Assembly: GCF_001642695.1 (NCBI RefSeq)
Contig: NZ_LWCC02000190.1
Span: 1-64,000 of the forward strand
Direction of reading: 5' to 3'
Length of the DNA stretch: 64,000 nucleotides
DNA from: Streptomyces chilikensis
GTDB lineage: Bacteria; Actinomycetota; Actinomycetes; Streptomycetales; Streptomycetaceae
Shown piece by piece: positions 1-8,377 of this stretch. How positions within the stretch are numbered: position 1 is the first letter of the stretch; each line of letters starts with the position of its first letter. The notes under the pieces were generated by a model, which made no database searches, was not told where the DNA came from, and was given only the letters and a program-made list of their open reading frames with translations. Position numbers and translations under genes: made by a program.

Positions 1-231
1 GCCGATCCTCACAGTCCGTGGCAGCGCGGCACGAACGAGAACACCAACGGGCTCCTGCGCCAGTACTTCCCGAAGGGAACGGATCTCTCGAGGTGGTCCG
101 CCGAGGAGCTCGAGGCTGTCGCCCACGCTCTGAACACCAGACCCCGCAAAACCCTCGGCTGGAAGACGCCAGCCGAGGCGTTCAACGAGCAGCTACTGTT
201 GCTCCAAACCGGTGTTGCAACGACCGATTGA
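1..231 (+). CDS. IS30-family transposase, 3' end (5' end outside window)
   Basis: An open frame runs from the first base to a TGA at 229-231. It encodes the last part of an IS30-type DDE transposase: [11 protein letters not shown] carries the final catalytic Glu, followed by the family's [10 protein letters not shown] and [16 protein letters not shown] blocks. The 5' part lies outside the window, so it cannot be said whether the element is whole. The reading frame ends in a few unrelated residues next to an IS3 fragment, which suggests that the 3' end is truncated by another insertion. Confidence 0.75.
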   Translation, partial: ADPHSPWQRGTNENTNGLLRQYFPKGTDLSRWSAEELEAVAHALNTRPRKTLGWKTPAEAFNEQLLLLQTGVATTD

Positions 232-517
232 ATCCGGTCAGTACACCAACCGGGAACCGGCCGCCGTCGCCGGCCGGATGGGCATACGGCTGTCCGTCGG
301 ACAGACCGGAGTCTGCTGGGACAACGCTCTCGCGGAGTCCTTCTTCGCCACCCTCAAACGCGAACTCGTCCCCGCCGACGGCCACGTCTGGTCCAGCAAG
401 GCCGCAGCCCGCACGGCGATCTTCGAGTACATCGAGGACTGGTACAACATCCGCCGCCTGCACAGCAGCCTGGGCCACCGCAGCCCCACCGACCACGAGA
501 CCGCTCTCGCGGCCTGA
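232..517 (+). pseudogene. IS3-family OrfB, C-terminal fragment
   Basis: The frame ending at 517 reads as the last ~90 residues of an IS3-type integrase-core transposase. The part following the second catalytic Asp begins abruptly at GQYTN, the catalytic Glu sits in NALAESFFATLKREL, and the end has the usual YNIRRLHSSLGHRSPTD block. The N-terminal two thirds and the first two catalytic residues are absent, so the gene is dead. It directly abuts the IS30 fragment, which marks a composite junction of two old insertions. Confidence 0.8.
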
Positions 518-570
518 CCGACACAATCACCGCGTCCGTCAAAGCGGAGCAAGCTCAGGCGTCTCACCCC

Positions 571-762
571 ATGGATTCCGCTGACCTGGAGGACATCGCG
601 CGTCTTTGCGGCCACTCCCCCGGCCAAGCGGCCGAACTCCTCGACCGTCTGGTGAGCGTCCGGGCGCTTGCCTTCTGGCAGCACGACTTAATCTCCGGCG
701 CAGTCCGATGGCGCATGGCCCAGCTCACCTCTTCGCATTCAGATGCACTCGACGCGGGTTGA
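571..762 (+). CDS. Small hypothetical protein, winged-helix-like
   Basis: This is a 63-aa open frame starting MDSADLEDIARLCGHS. The helical pattern, with a run of LEDIARL then AAELLDRLVSVRAL and a following strand-like GAVRWRM, resembles the recognition part of a winged-helix domain. No family can be assigned. It lies between an IS3 remnant and a decayed stretch, so it may be a domain left from a larger regulator. Codon use is normal for Streptomyces. Confidence 0.35.
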   Translation: MDSADLEDIARLCGHSPGQAAELLDRLVSVRALAFWQHDLISGAVRWRMAQLTSSHSDALDAG

Positions 763-1394
763 GGAAGTTGCCGCCTCGCCGGCGTCTGCCTGGTCGCGTA
801 ATCAACCCTTGTCGCGCACGGCCCTCGTCCATGACCAAGCCACCCGCATACCGAAGCGAGCCTCAACAGAGGCAGTGCTCAAGCTGGACGTCGGAAGGGA
901 ACGACTCAGCCACTGCAAGACGAGACCGGCCTGAAGGAGGACGTCATAGCCGAAGCCAAGGACGTCCTGCCAGAGGCTTGCGCTTCGCGGGCTGCCGTCC
1001 CGGCTTCCTGGACGGCAGCCGTATGGTGGCCGCCGCGGTCGAGGAGCAGGACACGGCGGACAACCCGCACCTGCTCCTGGACGACGGCGCTCTGCAGCCG
1101 CCCGCCGAATTCGATTACCCCAGGACTGGCTGCCCCGCTCGCCCTCGAAGAGACGGCTCCTGGCTGACGCTGCACAGCGACGCACTGCACCGCTGGCAGC
1201 TGATGAGGTGAGGACATGCCTGACACATGCGACAAGGCCTACGGATCGGTTTGCGTGCCGGGCAAAGACCATCATCGCCCTGGCCGGCGCAGGCCTCCTC
1301 TGTAGCTTCGGCAGCGAATCGGGTACGGTCTTCCACAGGATCGGACACCTCGGGTGTAGCGACTCGCAGTCGCCCCGATCCACTTGGGAGAGAC
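763..1394 (+). other. Decayed stretch without an intact gene
   Basis: No complete gene is visible. Short coding-like islands appear on the plus strand in different frames: DETGLKEDVIAEAKDVLPE near 920-975 and VAAAVEEQDTADNPHLLLDD near 1025-1085. They are separated by frame changes, as in a degraded gene of unknown family. Confidence 0.4.
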
Positions 1395-1418
1395 CAGGGT
1401 TCGAGTCCCTGTCCGCTC
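1395..1418 (+). other. tRNA-like 3' end (T-arm plus acceptor strand), possible attachment site
   Basis: A perfect T-arm is present: CAGGG (1395-1399), loop TTCGAGT, CCCTG (1407-1411), directly followed by a 7-base acceptor-like strand TCCGCTC. The TTCRA loop with a G-C closing pair is the universal tRNA signature. No matching 5' acceptor strand (GAGCGGA) or D-arm is visible within about 100 bases upstream, so this is not a whole tRNA gene. tRNA 3' ends are commonly copied by integrative elements as att sites, and the surrounding IS debris fits that reading. Confidence 0.45.
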
Positions 1419-1471
1419 TGGCGGGTCGTCCAACAGGAAAGACGCTCCCTACCTTCTTGTGCTGCTTCACC

Positions 1472-3502
1472 TCATTGCCTGTCATGCCCATTCGACGTAG
1501 GGCTAGTCAGGTGTGTGAAGTTCAGATCCGCCATCCCGGCCTTGAGGCGCTGGATCAGATTTTGCTGCCGCTGAGCCAATGAAATGATGACTTCAGGGGC
1601 TGACCAGGTCGATTCTGGCAGCGCCGCGGCATTGGCCACGGAGTACCAGTTTCCGAGGACTTCCAGCATGAGGTCGACGGTGCCACTGGCTCCATGAGCA
1701 TCGTGACTGTCAGCAACCGATGTGAACACTCCCTGGTGCAATGCCGTGTTACGCACCACATACATCCAGCTGAGTTGAGCTCGATACCTTTCTTCCGTTT
1801 CGGTGAGCCATTCCGCGCATTTCCTAGGATTGGTCAGGCGTGCGCGCCATACGGCGAGTTCGTGGGCAGGCAGACCAGGAAGGACTGAGTGAAGACAGAC
1901 CAATGCCTCGGAGCCAGCTTTGATCTCTTCGCTTGCTTCAGGGGAGGCTGCGAGTATGTCGGCCCATCGGTTGGGGTCACACAGCAGGCCGTGTTCGTTG
2001 ACGGTGGCCGCCAAGTCGATCTCGCTGAGCGGCCGAAGATACAGATTGTCGGCGTCGGCCGCTTTCTGGTGGGCGAGGGTGGCGCGTTCACGCACCTGCA
2101 TCAGCTGCTGTTCCAATGTCAGTGGGGCGCTCTCGTCCCCGAGGTGCTGCTCCATGCGGCGCACCGCGCGGGAAGCATCCTCTGCACGCCGTTTCACCGC
2201 TCGGCAGGTCGCTGTGGCGACCGTCCGTACACATTGGTGAGAACTGATCAGTTGTTGGCGCAATGCTTGAAGGCTCAGAGCCCGGGCAAGACGAACGTGC
2301 GGTGCATTATCTTTGTAACCGTGCTTGATGCCGGCCGCCTCAAGAGCGGCCCAGGAGAGGGCTGCCCTGGTGAGCGGTGAGGACGTGGAGCGTGCGATGT
2401 GGGCCGTACGCAGGCATTCACGGATTTCTGCAGGCCAGTGACTGGTCAGCGGGCGTGCTGTGTTGATTGCAGGCCCACGCAAGGTGTATTGACGGGAGCG
2501 GTTGCCTGTTTCCTCGTACACCAGTATCTCGGGCCGAAGTCGCAGCTCGGCAATGCGGTTACCGGCCATGTAGGCGTCGAGTGCTTCTTCGATGCCCCTC
2601 CTGGCTACATGTACAGCCGTACCGCGGTCGGGGGCCGTGACCCGCAGGGTCAGCAGGACGGCAGCGGCCGACCGTTCCTCCGCTCGGGCGTCCCTGTTGC
2701 GGTGATGTCCATGCAGTGACGCGAATTCCTTCAGCCTCGAGGTGCCTTGCCCCCATCCGTCAGGTTCCCTCTTCCCGATCGGAAACTGTCGGATGTCGGC
2801 ACCTGCGTCAAACAACTCGTCCAGATGAGCCAGCGTGCGTGAACCTTCCACGACGGCTGCCACCCGTATCCGGCGCTGCATGGGACACAGAACTGACAGC
2901 AGAGCCTTGCCTGCGGGAATCTGCTGGAGGAAACGCTGTACATCGGCAAGCAAGCACTCGTAGTCCCGGCCGCGCCAGACGGCGAGGCTCGCAACCTCGG
3001 CAACCGCCCGCTCGGCCGCTTTCGCGGGTAGCGCCGTCTCCCATGCCTGCTCGAAGAGATCCAAAACCGTGCACTTCACTGCGGGTACGAGTGACTTCAG
3101 TTCATCGGCCAGTTCACCGCAGCGAACTGTCCCCTCGAGCCCACCTTCGCCCTGGGCGATTACCTCGCTCAACAGGTCACGCACGTCCTCGAGTGGTTTC
3201 CGGTCGCGGGTTACGACAGGCTCCAGCATCTGCACAGACTTCAACGCGCTGCGAATCACCGCGAAAGCCAACTCTGTATGCGGTTGAGGCCTGGAGTGGC
3301 GCCCGCTGGCGCGGGAGCGGAGCACGGCTTCGGCGCGTCCGAGGGAGAGCACGGTTGCTCCTCCCGCTGCAGCATGCTGGCTGGCATAGGCTCCGGGGTG
3401 CACTGCCCTGAGCGTCGCCTGAATCAGCATCTGTTGATGGCTGGCGAGACCAGCCTTGCTCATGCCGGTGATCAGTTCCGGCTCAGACCCGGGATAGAAC
3501 AT
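1472..3502 (-). CDS. Large hypothetical protein with a HEPN-type RNxxxH motif
   Basis: This is a 676-aa cytoplasmic protein with no signal peptide or membrane segment. It is rich in Ala, Arg and Leu helices, consistent with an all-helical fold over residues ~80-560. Near the C terminus VVRNTALHQG places R584 and H589 in the Rx4H spacing, with the RNxxxH form typical of HEPN ribonuclease domains (RNase L, Cas13, many toxins and phage-defence proteins). Only the motif supports HEPN; the rest is not recognised. The gene stands alone among IS remnants and beside a tRNA-like 3' end, a setting common for defence genes. The ATG at 3502 is used; an internal ATG at 3463 is a possible start. Confidence 0.7.
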   Translation of the reverse strand: MFYPGSEPELITGMSKAGLASHQQMLIQATLRAVHPGAYASQHAAAGGATVLSLGRAEAVLRSRASGRHSRPQPHTELAFAVIRSALKSVQMLEPVVTRDRKPLEDVRDLLSEVIAQGEGGLEGTVRCGELADELKSLVPAVKCTVLDLFEQAWETALPAKAAERAVAEVASLAVWRGRDYECLLADVQRFLQQIPAGKALLSVLCPMQRRIRVAAVVEGSRTLAHLDELFDAGADIRQFPIGKREPDGWGQGTSRLKEFASLHGHHRNRDARAEERSAAAVLLTLRVTAPDRGTAVHVARRGIEEALDAYMAGNRIAELRLRPEILVYEETGNRSRQYTLRGPAINTARPLTSHWPAEIRECLRTAHIARSTSSPLTRAALSWAALEAAGIKHGYKDNAPHVRLARALSLQALRQQLISSHQCVRTVATATCRAVKRRAEDASRAVRRMEQHLGDESAPLTLEQQLMQVRERATLAHQKAADADNLYLRPLSEIDLAATVNEHGLLCDPNRWADILAASPEASEEIKAGSEALVCLHSVLPGLPAHELAVWRARLTNPRKCAEWLTETEERYRAQLSWMYVVRNTALHQGVFTSVADSHDAHGASGTVDLMLEVLGNWYSVANAAALPESTWSAPEVIISLAQRQQNLIQRLKAGMADLNFTHLTSPTSNGHDRQ

Positions 3503-3699
3503 TCCCGGACCTTACCTGCTCAGCAAAGATTGCCGGATGCAGGCTCAAGAAACTGTTGCCGTACCGGTAGCGAGGTCTGCCAGCCGGATGGGAGTCGCAA
3601 GCGGCGTCCAAGCCGACGAGGTCAATCTGCCTGACTGGGACCTTTGTTGTGCTCCGAGTCGGGCTCAGTCCCACCACAGGACGACAGTGAGCGGGCCTT

Positions 3700-3720
3700 C
3701 CCCCAGGGTGGTGGACACGC
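3700..3720 (+). repeat. Left terminal inverted repeat of the IS3 element
   Basis: It contains TGGTGGACACGC and pairs with the reverse complement of 5012-5032, with three mismatches in 21 bases. Confidence 0.75.
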
Positions 3721-3729
3721 GGTCATTGA

Positions 3730-4626
3730 TCACGCGGCGAGCGTGAGCTTAGCGGCGTGGTGTCGTCGTTCGTGTTCGTCGGGGCTGAGGTGGCCGTTGG
3801 CGGAGTGCCGGCGGCGGGTGTTGTAGCGGGTCAGCCAGGCGAAGACGGTCCTTCTGCAGATGGCGGCGTCGCCGTAGTGGCGGGCGCCTTGGAGGGTCTC
3901 GCGTTTCAGGGACGCGTGGAAGCTCTCGCAGGCCGCGTTGTCCGCGCTGGAGCCGACCGCGCCCATGGACCGGGTGACACCCAGCTGGTCGCACAGGCCG
4001 GCGTAAGCCCTCGCCCCGTACTGGGCGCCGTGGTCGGAGTGGAACACGGAGCCGTCCAGGCCGCCGCGGGTGCGGGCCGCCATCTTCAGAGCGTCGGCGA
4101 CCAGGTCGGTGCGCATGTGGTCGGCGATGGACCAGCCCACGACCTTCCGGCTGAAGCAGTCCAGCACCGTCGCGAGATAGAGGAACTCGCCGCCGACGAG
4201 GGGCAGATAGGTGATGTCGCCCATGTATTTGCGGCCCGGCTCGGTGGCGGTGAAGTCCCGCTGGAACAGGCCCGGGACCTGGGAAGCTGCCAGGTCGGAG
4301 AGAGTGGTGCGGATGCGTCTGCCCAGGCGGACGCCGGTGATGGAGAACGTCCGCATGACGCGGGCGACGCGTTTCTCGTTGACGTGCAGGCCGGTGTCCC
4401 TGAGCTCGGCGGTCACCCTCGGGGAGCCGTAGGCGCCACCGGAATCGGCGTGGACCTCGCGGATCCTGGCGGCCAGGCGCTGGTCGGCCCGCTGCCTCGC
4501 GGCCCTGGCCTCCCGGCCGGCCCGCCACTTGTAGTAGCCGGACCTGTTCACGTCCAGGACCTGGCAGAGCCGCTTCACCTCGAAGGCGTCCCGGTGGTCG
4601 TCGACGAACTGGAAGCGGCTGATCAC
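3730..4626 (-). CDS. IS3-family transposase OrfB
   Basis: This 298-aa protein supplies the catalytic part of the IS3 transposase. An N-terminal helical region with SGYYKWRAGR and GAYGSPRVTAEL (HTH_21 type, residues ~30-110) is followed by the retroviral-integrase-like core. The catalytic residues are visible as D in MGDITYLP, D in VFHSDHGAQY and E in NAACESFHASLKRE. It overlaps orfA by 4 bp (ATGA arrangement at 4623-4626), where IS3 elements normally make an OrfAB fusion by -1 frameshifting. It is full length and undisrupted. Confidence 0.95.
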   Translation of the reverse strand: MISRFQFVDDHRDAFEVKRLCQVLDVNRSGYYKWRAGREARAARQRADQRLAARIREVHADSGGAYGSPRVTAELRDTGLHVNEKRVARVMRTFSITGVRLGRRIRTTLSDLAASQVPGLFQRDFTATEPGRKYMGDITYLPLVGGEFLYLATVLDCFSRKVVGWSIADHMRTDLVADALKMAARTRGGLDGSVFHSDHGAQYGARAYAGLCDQLGVTRSMGAVGSSADNAACESFHASLKRETLQGARHYGDAAICRRTVFAWLTRYNTRRRHSANGHLSPDEHERRHHAAKLTLAA

Positions 4627-4967
4627 CAGTTCGTCTCCCCGGCGAAATACTTGGCTGCCTTGCGGAGTATGTCCCGCTCGGTCGCGGGCTTGCGCTCACT
4701 CGCCTCGAGCTCGGCCACCCGGGCTTCGAGCTGCCGGATCCGCTCGTCCGGGTCCGAGGACGGTGTCACCTGGGCAGAACGGGCTGCGGTTCGTGTGACG
4801 GTCTGGTTGGCACCGCGGCGTTCGCGGTCTCGCTGGACCCAGGTCCGCAGGGTGTTCCTGTTGATGCTCAGGTCGGCGGCGACGCTCTTGTAGGTCGCCC
4901 CGGGTGTGGACTCGAACAGGGTCACGGCATCGGCCTTGAACTCGTCCGAGTAGTCCTTCATCGCCAT
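4623..4967 (-). CDS. IS3-family transposase OrfA
   Basis: This is the DNA-binding subunit of the IS3 element, about 114 aa from the ATG at 4967. MKDYSDEFKADAVTLFE opens the usual HTH_Tnp_1 domain (NRNTLRTWVQRDRE is the recognition part). A leucine-zipper-like heptad stretch follows (IRQLEARVAELEASERK), the region used for OrfA/OrfAB dimerisation. The frame stays open to an ATG at 5024, but that codon lies inside the terminal inverted repeat, so the internal start is preferred. Confidence 0.9.
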   Translation of the reverse strand: MAMKDYSDEFKADAVTLFESTPGATYKSVAADLSINRNTLRTWVQRDRERRGANQTVTRTAARSAQVTPSSDPDERIRQLEARVAELEASERKPATERDILRKAAKYFAGETNW

Positions 4968-5011
4968 CGGCGATGGTCTCGCTTTCTCCGGATCAAGCAG
5001 ATCCAGTATCA

Positions 5012-5032
5012 GCGTGTCCACCATTCAGGGGG
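5012..5032 (+). repeat. Right terminal inverted repeat of the IS3 element
   Basis: It contains GCGTGTCCACCA, the complement of the left-end core at 3709-3720. Confidence 0.75.
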
Positions 5033-5162
5033 AGGCTCCCAGATCAGAGACCTGCTAGAAGGCCATCAGGCTGCAATACAACTGAGACGGCATACCCGGC
5101 GTTCCTCCATGTGCTGGCACATAGGGTGTGCGGATCACCAACGGCAGATGATCGGGGGCCTG

Positions 5163-6200
5163 ATGAAGAAACTTCGCCGCGCCGCTCTCTTTGTGACGCT
5201 TCCCCTGGCGGTCGTCCTGGTCGCGGGCTACGTCTGGTACCGGACGAGCGAGACCGGCGAGCGCTGGCGGTACGAGGAGAAGCTGAGCTCCTACTGCGCC
5301 GGCCTTCTCCCGCTCGAGGAGTCGGCCGTCTTCACCGGCTACGACACGGAGACCAGCCTCTCCGTCGACCTGCAGCACGGCACCGGCGATGACGTCTACC
5401 ACCGCTGCAAAGTGGCCGACCTGTACGTGTCCGTCGGCCGAATACCTGCCGAGGCGGACACGGCGCCCGAGCGCGTGGACGGCATTCTCGCCGAGCTCGG
5501 CCCCAGGTCGCGCGACTTCCTGCCGGTGGGACTCGGCGGCGGCTGGACCGGCCACACGGACCTGCACAGCACCAGCATCGTGCTGCCCTGCACCAACAAG
5601 CCCGGGTACATAGCCGTCGACGCCGAGAGCGACGACTCGCACGCCACCCCGACGGGGGCCCGCCAGGTGGCCGAACTGGCCGCCGGCATCGCCCGGAAGG
5701 CGGCCCGCCACTGGTCGTGCGAGGCCGAACCGGGTGACCGCATTCCGCCCCTTCCGGAGCCGAGGAGCAGCTCGTGGCCGCAGAGCGCCTCCGGCACCTG
5801 CGCGGGCCTGGGAATCCCCAACGACGACCTCTGGGTCCATTGGGTCAAGGAGACCCCGGCTTCCGCAGCAGCCCTCACGGAGCGCTGCGCACTGGGCGAG
5901 ACCAAGGCGCGTGACGAGGTGCTCTACTGGCTGTCGGCCGACTACGGGCTCTACGCGCAGGCCCGGCGCGCCGCCAATGACGACCTGAAGCCGTGGGAGG
6001 AGCCCTCCGGGCTCGCCCCCAACCGGGCGTATGCGACGGCCTCCTGTCCCGGCGCCCCTGACGCGCTCCTCACCATCTCCGCGACCGAGTACGTACACGG
6101 CGCAAAGCCCCGCTTCCTCGTCGACACCCTGGCGGCCTTCGCCGAACGCTCGGTGAAGCTGCACGGCTGCACCGATCTGAAGCTCCCCTCCGCCGGGTGA
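5163..6200 (+). CDS. Membrane-anchored hypothetical protein
   Basis: This is a 345-aa protein with an N-terminal anchor: MKKLRR then one hydrophobic segment (residues ~7-24), with the remainder extracytoplasmic. Six or more Cys are spaced through the exported part (YCAGLL, HRCKVAD, LPCTNK, WSCEAE, GTCAGLG), as in disulphide-bonded Streptomyces surface proteins. No enzyme motif is visible. The ATG at 5163 is chosen because GGGGG precedes it and the anchor follows at once; an upstream in-frame ATG at 5109 would bury the anchor behind 18 residues. It is monocistronic and followed by a strong hairpin. Confidence 0.8.
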   Translation: MKKLRRAALFVTLPLAVVLVAGYVWYRTSETGERWRYEEKLSSYCAGLLPLEESAVFTGYDTETSLSVDLQHGTGDDVYHRCKVADLYVSVGRIPAEADTAPERVDGILAELGPRSRDFLPVGLGGGWTGHTDLHSTSIVLPCTNKPGYIAVDAESDDSHATPTGARQVAELAAGIARKAARHWSCEAEPGDRIPPLPEPRSSSWPQSASGTCAGLGIPNDDLWVHWVKETPASAAALTERCALGETKARDEVLYWLSADYGLYAQARRAANDDLKPWEEPSGLAPNRAYATASCPGAPDALLTISATEYVHGAKPRFLVDTLAAFAERSVKLHGCTDLKLPSAG

Positions 6201-6217
6201 GTCTCCGGATGCCGTGA

Positions 6218-6273
6218 AACGACAAAACGGTGCCCGCACCCCTCGCTCGGGGTGCGGGCACCGTTTTGTCGTT
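6218..6273. terminator. Perfect 25-bp stem hairpin terminator
   Basis: The arms at 6218-6242 and 6249-6273 are perfectly complementary, with a 6-base loop TCGCTC. The stem includes AAAAC and GTTTT near the base, so it can serve as a bidirectional terminator. It lies 18 bp after the 5163-6200 gene. Confidence 0.9.
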
Positions 6274-6561
6274 CCGTGGGAGGAGGATGCCTGAACGCTC
6301 TCCAGGCCCGCTCCGGCGTCAGCGTCGCAAGGCGTTCACCAGCTTGTCCGGGGTGGCTCCGTGCGCGAGAACGGGAGTCGTCCGTCAACGGCTCCCGGAG
6401 GCAGTGCGAGACCCCCGCCGCTTGATGCACGGCCGGAGGAGCGGGCAGGGGCACCACCCTGGTGCGTGGCAGACGGAGCGCGCGCCCGCTCCCGAGTTCG
6501 GTCACCGGTTCCTTCGTCACGCCGTTTCGCCGCTTCCGGTCCTGCCCAGTGGATCCGGTCT

Positions 6562-7536
6562 TCACTGCGGTAGTTCTTCCGGTCTCCGCTGGGCGGCTGC
6601 GGTGAGCTGGGCGGCGAGGTTCTTGAGCGCCTGCCGTAGTTCGTCGGGTTGGTGGATGGTGAAGGGCCATTCCAGGGAGGCGAGCATGTGGGCCATGCCG
6701 TCCAGCCGTTCTGCCCGTGCGTGCATCAGGACACCGGTGGGCTGGGCGGTGAGGGTCACCGCGGAGCGGGGCAGCCGGCGGGCGATCTCATCGAGGGGGC
6801 CGTGGATCGTCACCTCGACCTGCCAGCGGTAGGACCCCTGGGCGAGGGTGGAGGTCAGATGGGCCACGGGGTCGAAGCCGTCGGGTGCGGTGAAGCTGTC
6901 GGCCCGGGGGGTGACGGAGGCGATGCGGTCGATGCGGAAGGTGCGCAGGCCATCGCGGAGGTGGTCGTGGCCGATGACGTACCAGCGGCCGGTGTGGAAG
7001 ACCACGCCGTAGGGGTCGATGTCGCGTTCGGTGTGTTCCTGGCGCCAGGACTGATGGCTGATGCCGACGGTCGTGCGGGCGCGGGATGCCTGGGCCAGGG
7101 CCAGCAGGACGCCGGTGCCGGGTGCCTGCCCGATCACGGCGTTGGCGGTGAACGACAGGGTCTCCCGCATAGCGGCGAGCGGTTCGCGCAGGGCGTGCGG
7201 GAGCACCCGCTCGATCTTGGCCAGGGCACCGGCAGTCGCCGGCGCGGCGGTGCCCATGCCCAGACGTTCTGCGGCGAGCAGGCCAAGGACGACGGCGAGG
7301 GCCTCGTCGTTGGTGAGGACCAGAGGTGGCATGCGGTAGCCGCGGGCCAGCCGGTAGCCGCCGTAGCGACCTCGCTCGGCCTCCACGGGGATGCCCAGCT
7401 CCCGCAGGTGGGCGGTGTACCGGCGCACCGTGCGCACGTCGGTGTCCAGCCGGTCGGCCAGCTCCGTCCCGGTGAGCCGGGCGTTGGACTGGAGGAGTTC
7501 CAGCAGGGTCAGCACACGGGTGAGGGGATGCGACAT
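6562..7536 (-). CDS. WYL-domain transcriptional regulator (YafY type)
   Basis: This 324-aa regulator has an N-terminal HTH_11 winged helix (residues 5-55, LTGTELADRLDTDVRTVRRY) and the usual GRYGGYRLARGYRMPPL bridge. A WYL domain follows (~140-220, GVVFHTGRWYVIGHDHLRDG and FRIDRI), then a WCX C-terminal extension. WYL domains sense nucleic-acid or small-molecule ligands. It is transcribed divergently from the 7617-8351 hydrolase with an 80-bp gap, so control of that hydrolase and the AlkZ-like gene behind it is likely but inferred. The length is normal for the family. Confidence 0.9.
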   Translation of the reverse strand: MSHPLTRVLTLLELLQSNARLTGTELADRLDTDVRTVRRYTAHLRELGIPVEAERGRYGGYRLARGYRMPPLVLTNDEALAVVLGLLAAERLGMGTAAPATAGALAKIERVLPHALREPLAAMRETLSFTANAVIGQAPGTGVLLALAQASRARTTVGISHQSWRQEHTERDIDPYGVVFHTGRWYVIGHDHLRDGLRTFRIDRIASVTPRADSFTAPDGFDPVAHLTSTLAQGSYRWQVEVTIHGPLDEIARRLPRSAVTLTAQPTGVLMHARAERLDGMAHMLASLEWPFTIHQPDELRQALKNLAAQLTAAAQRRPEELPQ

Positions 7537-7616
7537 GGATCACTCAGCGTTTCAGGGCGGATTCTGTCCTGTATCGACCTTACGCTCCCCGCAGCACCTC
7601 ACTTCAGGGAGATCGC

Positions 7617-8351
7617 ATGGCCACCTTCGTACTCGTTCCCGGCGCCTGGCTCGGGGCATGGGCCTGGGAAGACACCGCCCGCGCTCTGCGCGAGCGCGGC
7701 CACACGGCGCTGCCGCTGACCCTGACCGGCCTGGCCGAGCGCGCCGACCAGGGCGGACCCGAGACGGACCTGGACACGCACATCGCGGACATCACCGGCT
7801 TCGTCGAGCGGACCGATCTGCGCGACGTCACGCTGGTCGCCCACAGCTACGCGGCGGCCCCGGTCACCGGGGCCGCCGGACGTCTCGGCGACCGGCTGGA
7901 GCGCGTGATCTACGTGGACAGCGCCCCGTTCGCCGCAGACATGTGCATGCTCGACCTCATGCCACCGCAGGCAGCTGACCAGCTGCGCCAGCAGGTCGAC
8001 GCCGCCGGCGACGGGTGGCGGCTGCCGATGCCGCCGTTTGAGGTCCTGGGCTCGTCCGGCAGCCTCGACGGGCTCGATGAGGGCCGGCGGGACGCTCTGC
8101 GCTCGCGTGCCACCCCTCAGCCGTTCGGCACCTATGTCCAGCGTCTCACCGGCCCGGCCGAGCCCGGTCCCGGTGTGGACCGTGTCCTGGTCGCCTGCCG
8201 TGACTTCACGGGGCTGCTGGATGCCGGGGTGCCGATGCTGGCCTACCTGAGCCAGCCGCCGTGGCGGCGCTTCGACCTGCCCACCGGGCACTGGCCGATG
8301 CTGTCCGCGCCCGCCGAACTCGCCCGCGTCCTCGACAAGGCCGTCTCCTGA
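7617..8351 (+). CDS. Alpha/beta hydrolase (EstC / methyl-salicylate-esterase-like)
   Basis: This 244-aa cytoplasmic hydrolase belongs to the group with the VPGAW oxyanion motif at residues 7-11. The nucleophile elbow reads AHSYAA with Ser77 (Ala replaces the first Gly of GxSxG, which is common in this group), and the catalytic His is in PTGHWPM near residue 229. Likely substrates are small esters or carbamates; the true substrate is unknown. GGGAG precedes the ATG. It lies divergent from a WYL regulator and 27 bp ahead of an AlkZ-like gene, probably in one transcript. Confidence 0.85.
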   Translation: MATFVLVPGAWLGAWAWEDTARALRERGHTALPLTLTGLAERADQGGPETDLDTHIADITGFVERTDLRDVTLVAHSYAAAPVTGAAGRLGDRLERVIYVDSAPFAADMCMLDLMPPQAADQLRQQVDAAGDGWRLPMPPFEVLGSSGSLDGLDEGRRDALRSRATPQPFGTYVQRLTGPAEPGPGVDRVLVACRDFTGLLDAGVPMLAYLSQPPWRRFDLPTGHWPMLSAPAELARVLDKAVS

Positions 8352-8377
8352 CCGCGCCGGCCCGGAGGCACAGCCCG

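Larger units (their letters stand above)
3700..5032 (-). mobile_element. IS3-family insertion sequence, complete
   Basis: The element is about 1.33 kb and carries overlapping orfA and orfB on the minus strand. It is bounded by imperfect 21-bp inverted repeats at 3700-3720 and 5012-5032, which match at 18 of 21 positions and share the core TGGTGGACACGC. Both frames are intact and all DDE residues are present, so it may be active. No clear short target duplication is seen at the assigned ends, so the exact termini could be a few bases inside. Confidence 0.85.

Noticed and set aside
1340-1420. A complete tRNA gene
   Set aside because: Only the T-arm and acceptor 3' strand are found; the pairing 5' acceptor strand and D-arm are absent.
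3757-4893. A 378-aa plus-strand frame over the IS3 element
   Set aside because: It is antisense to orfA and orfB, which have all transposase motifs; the plus frame is Val/Gly/Ala filler.
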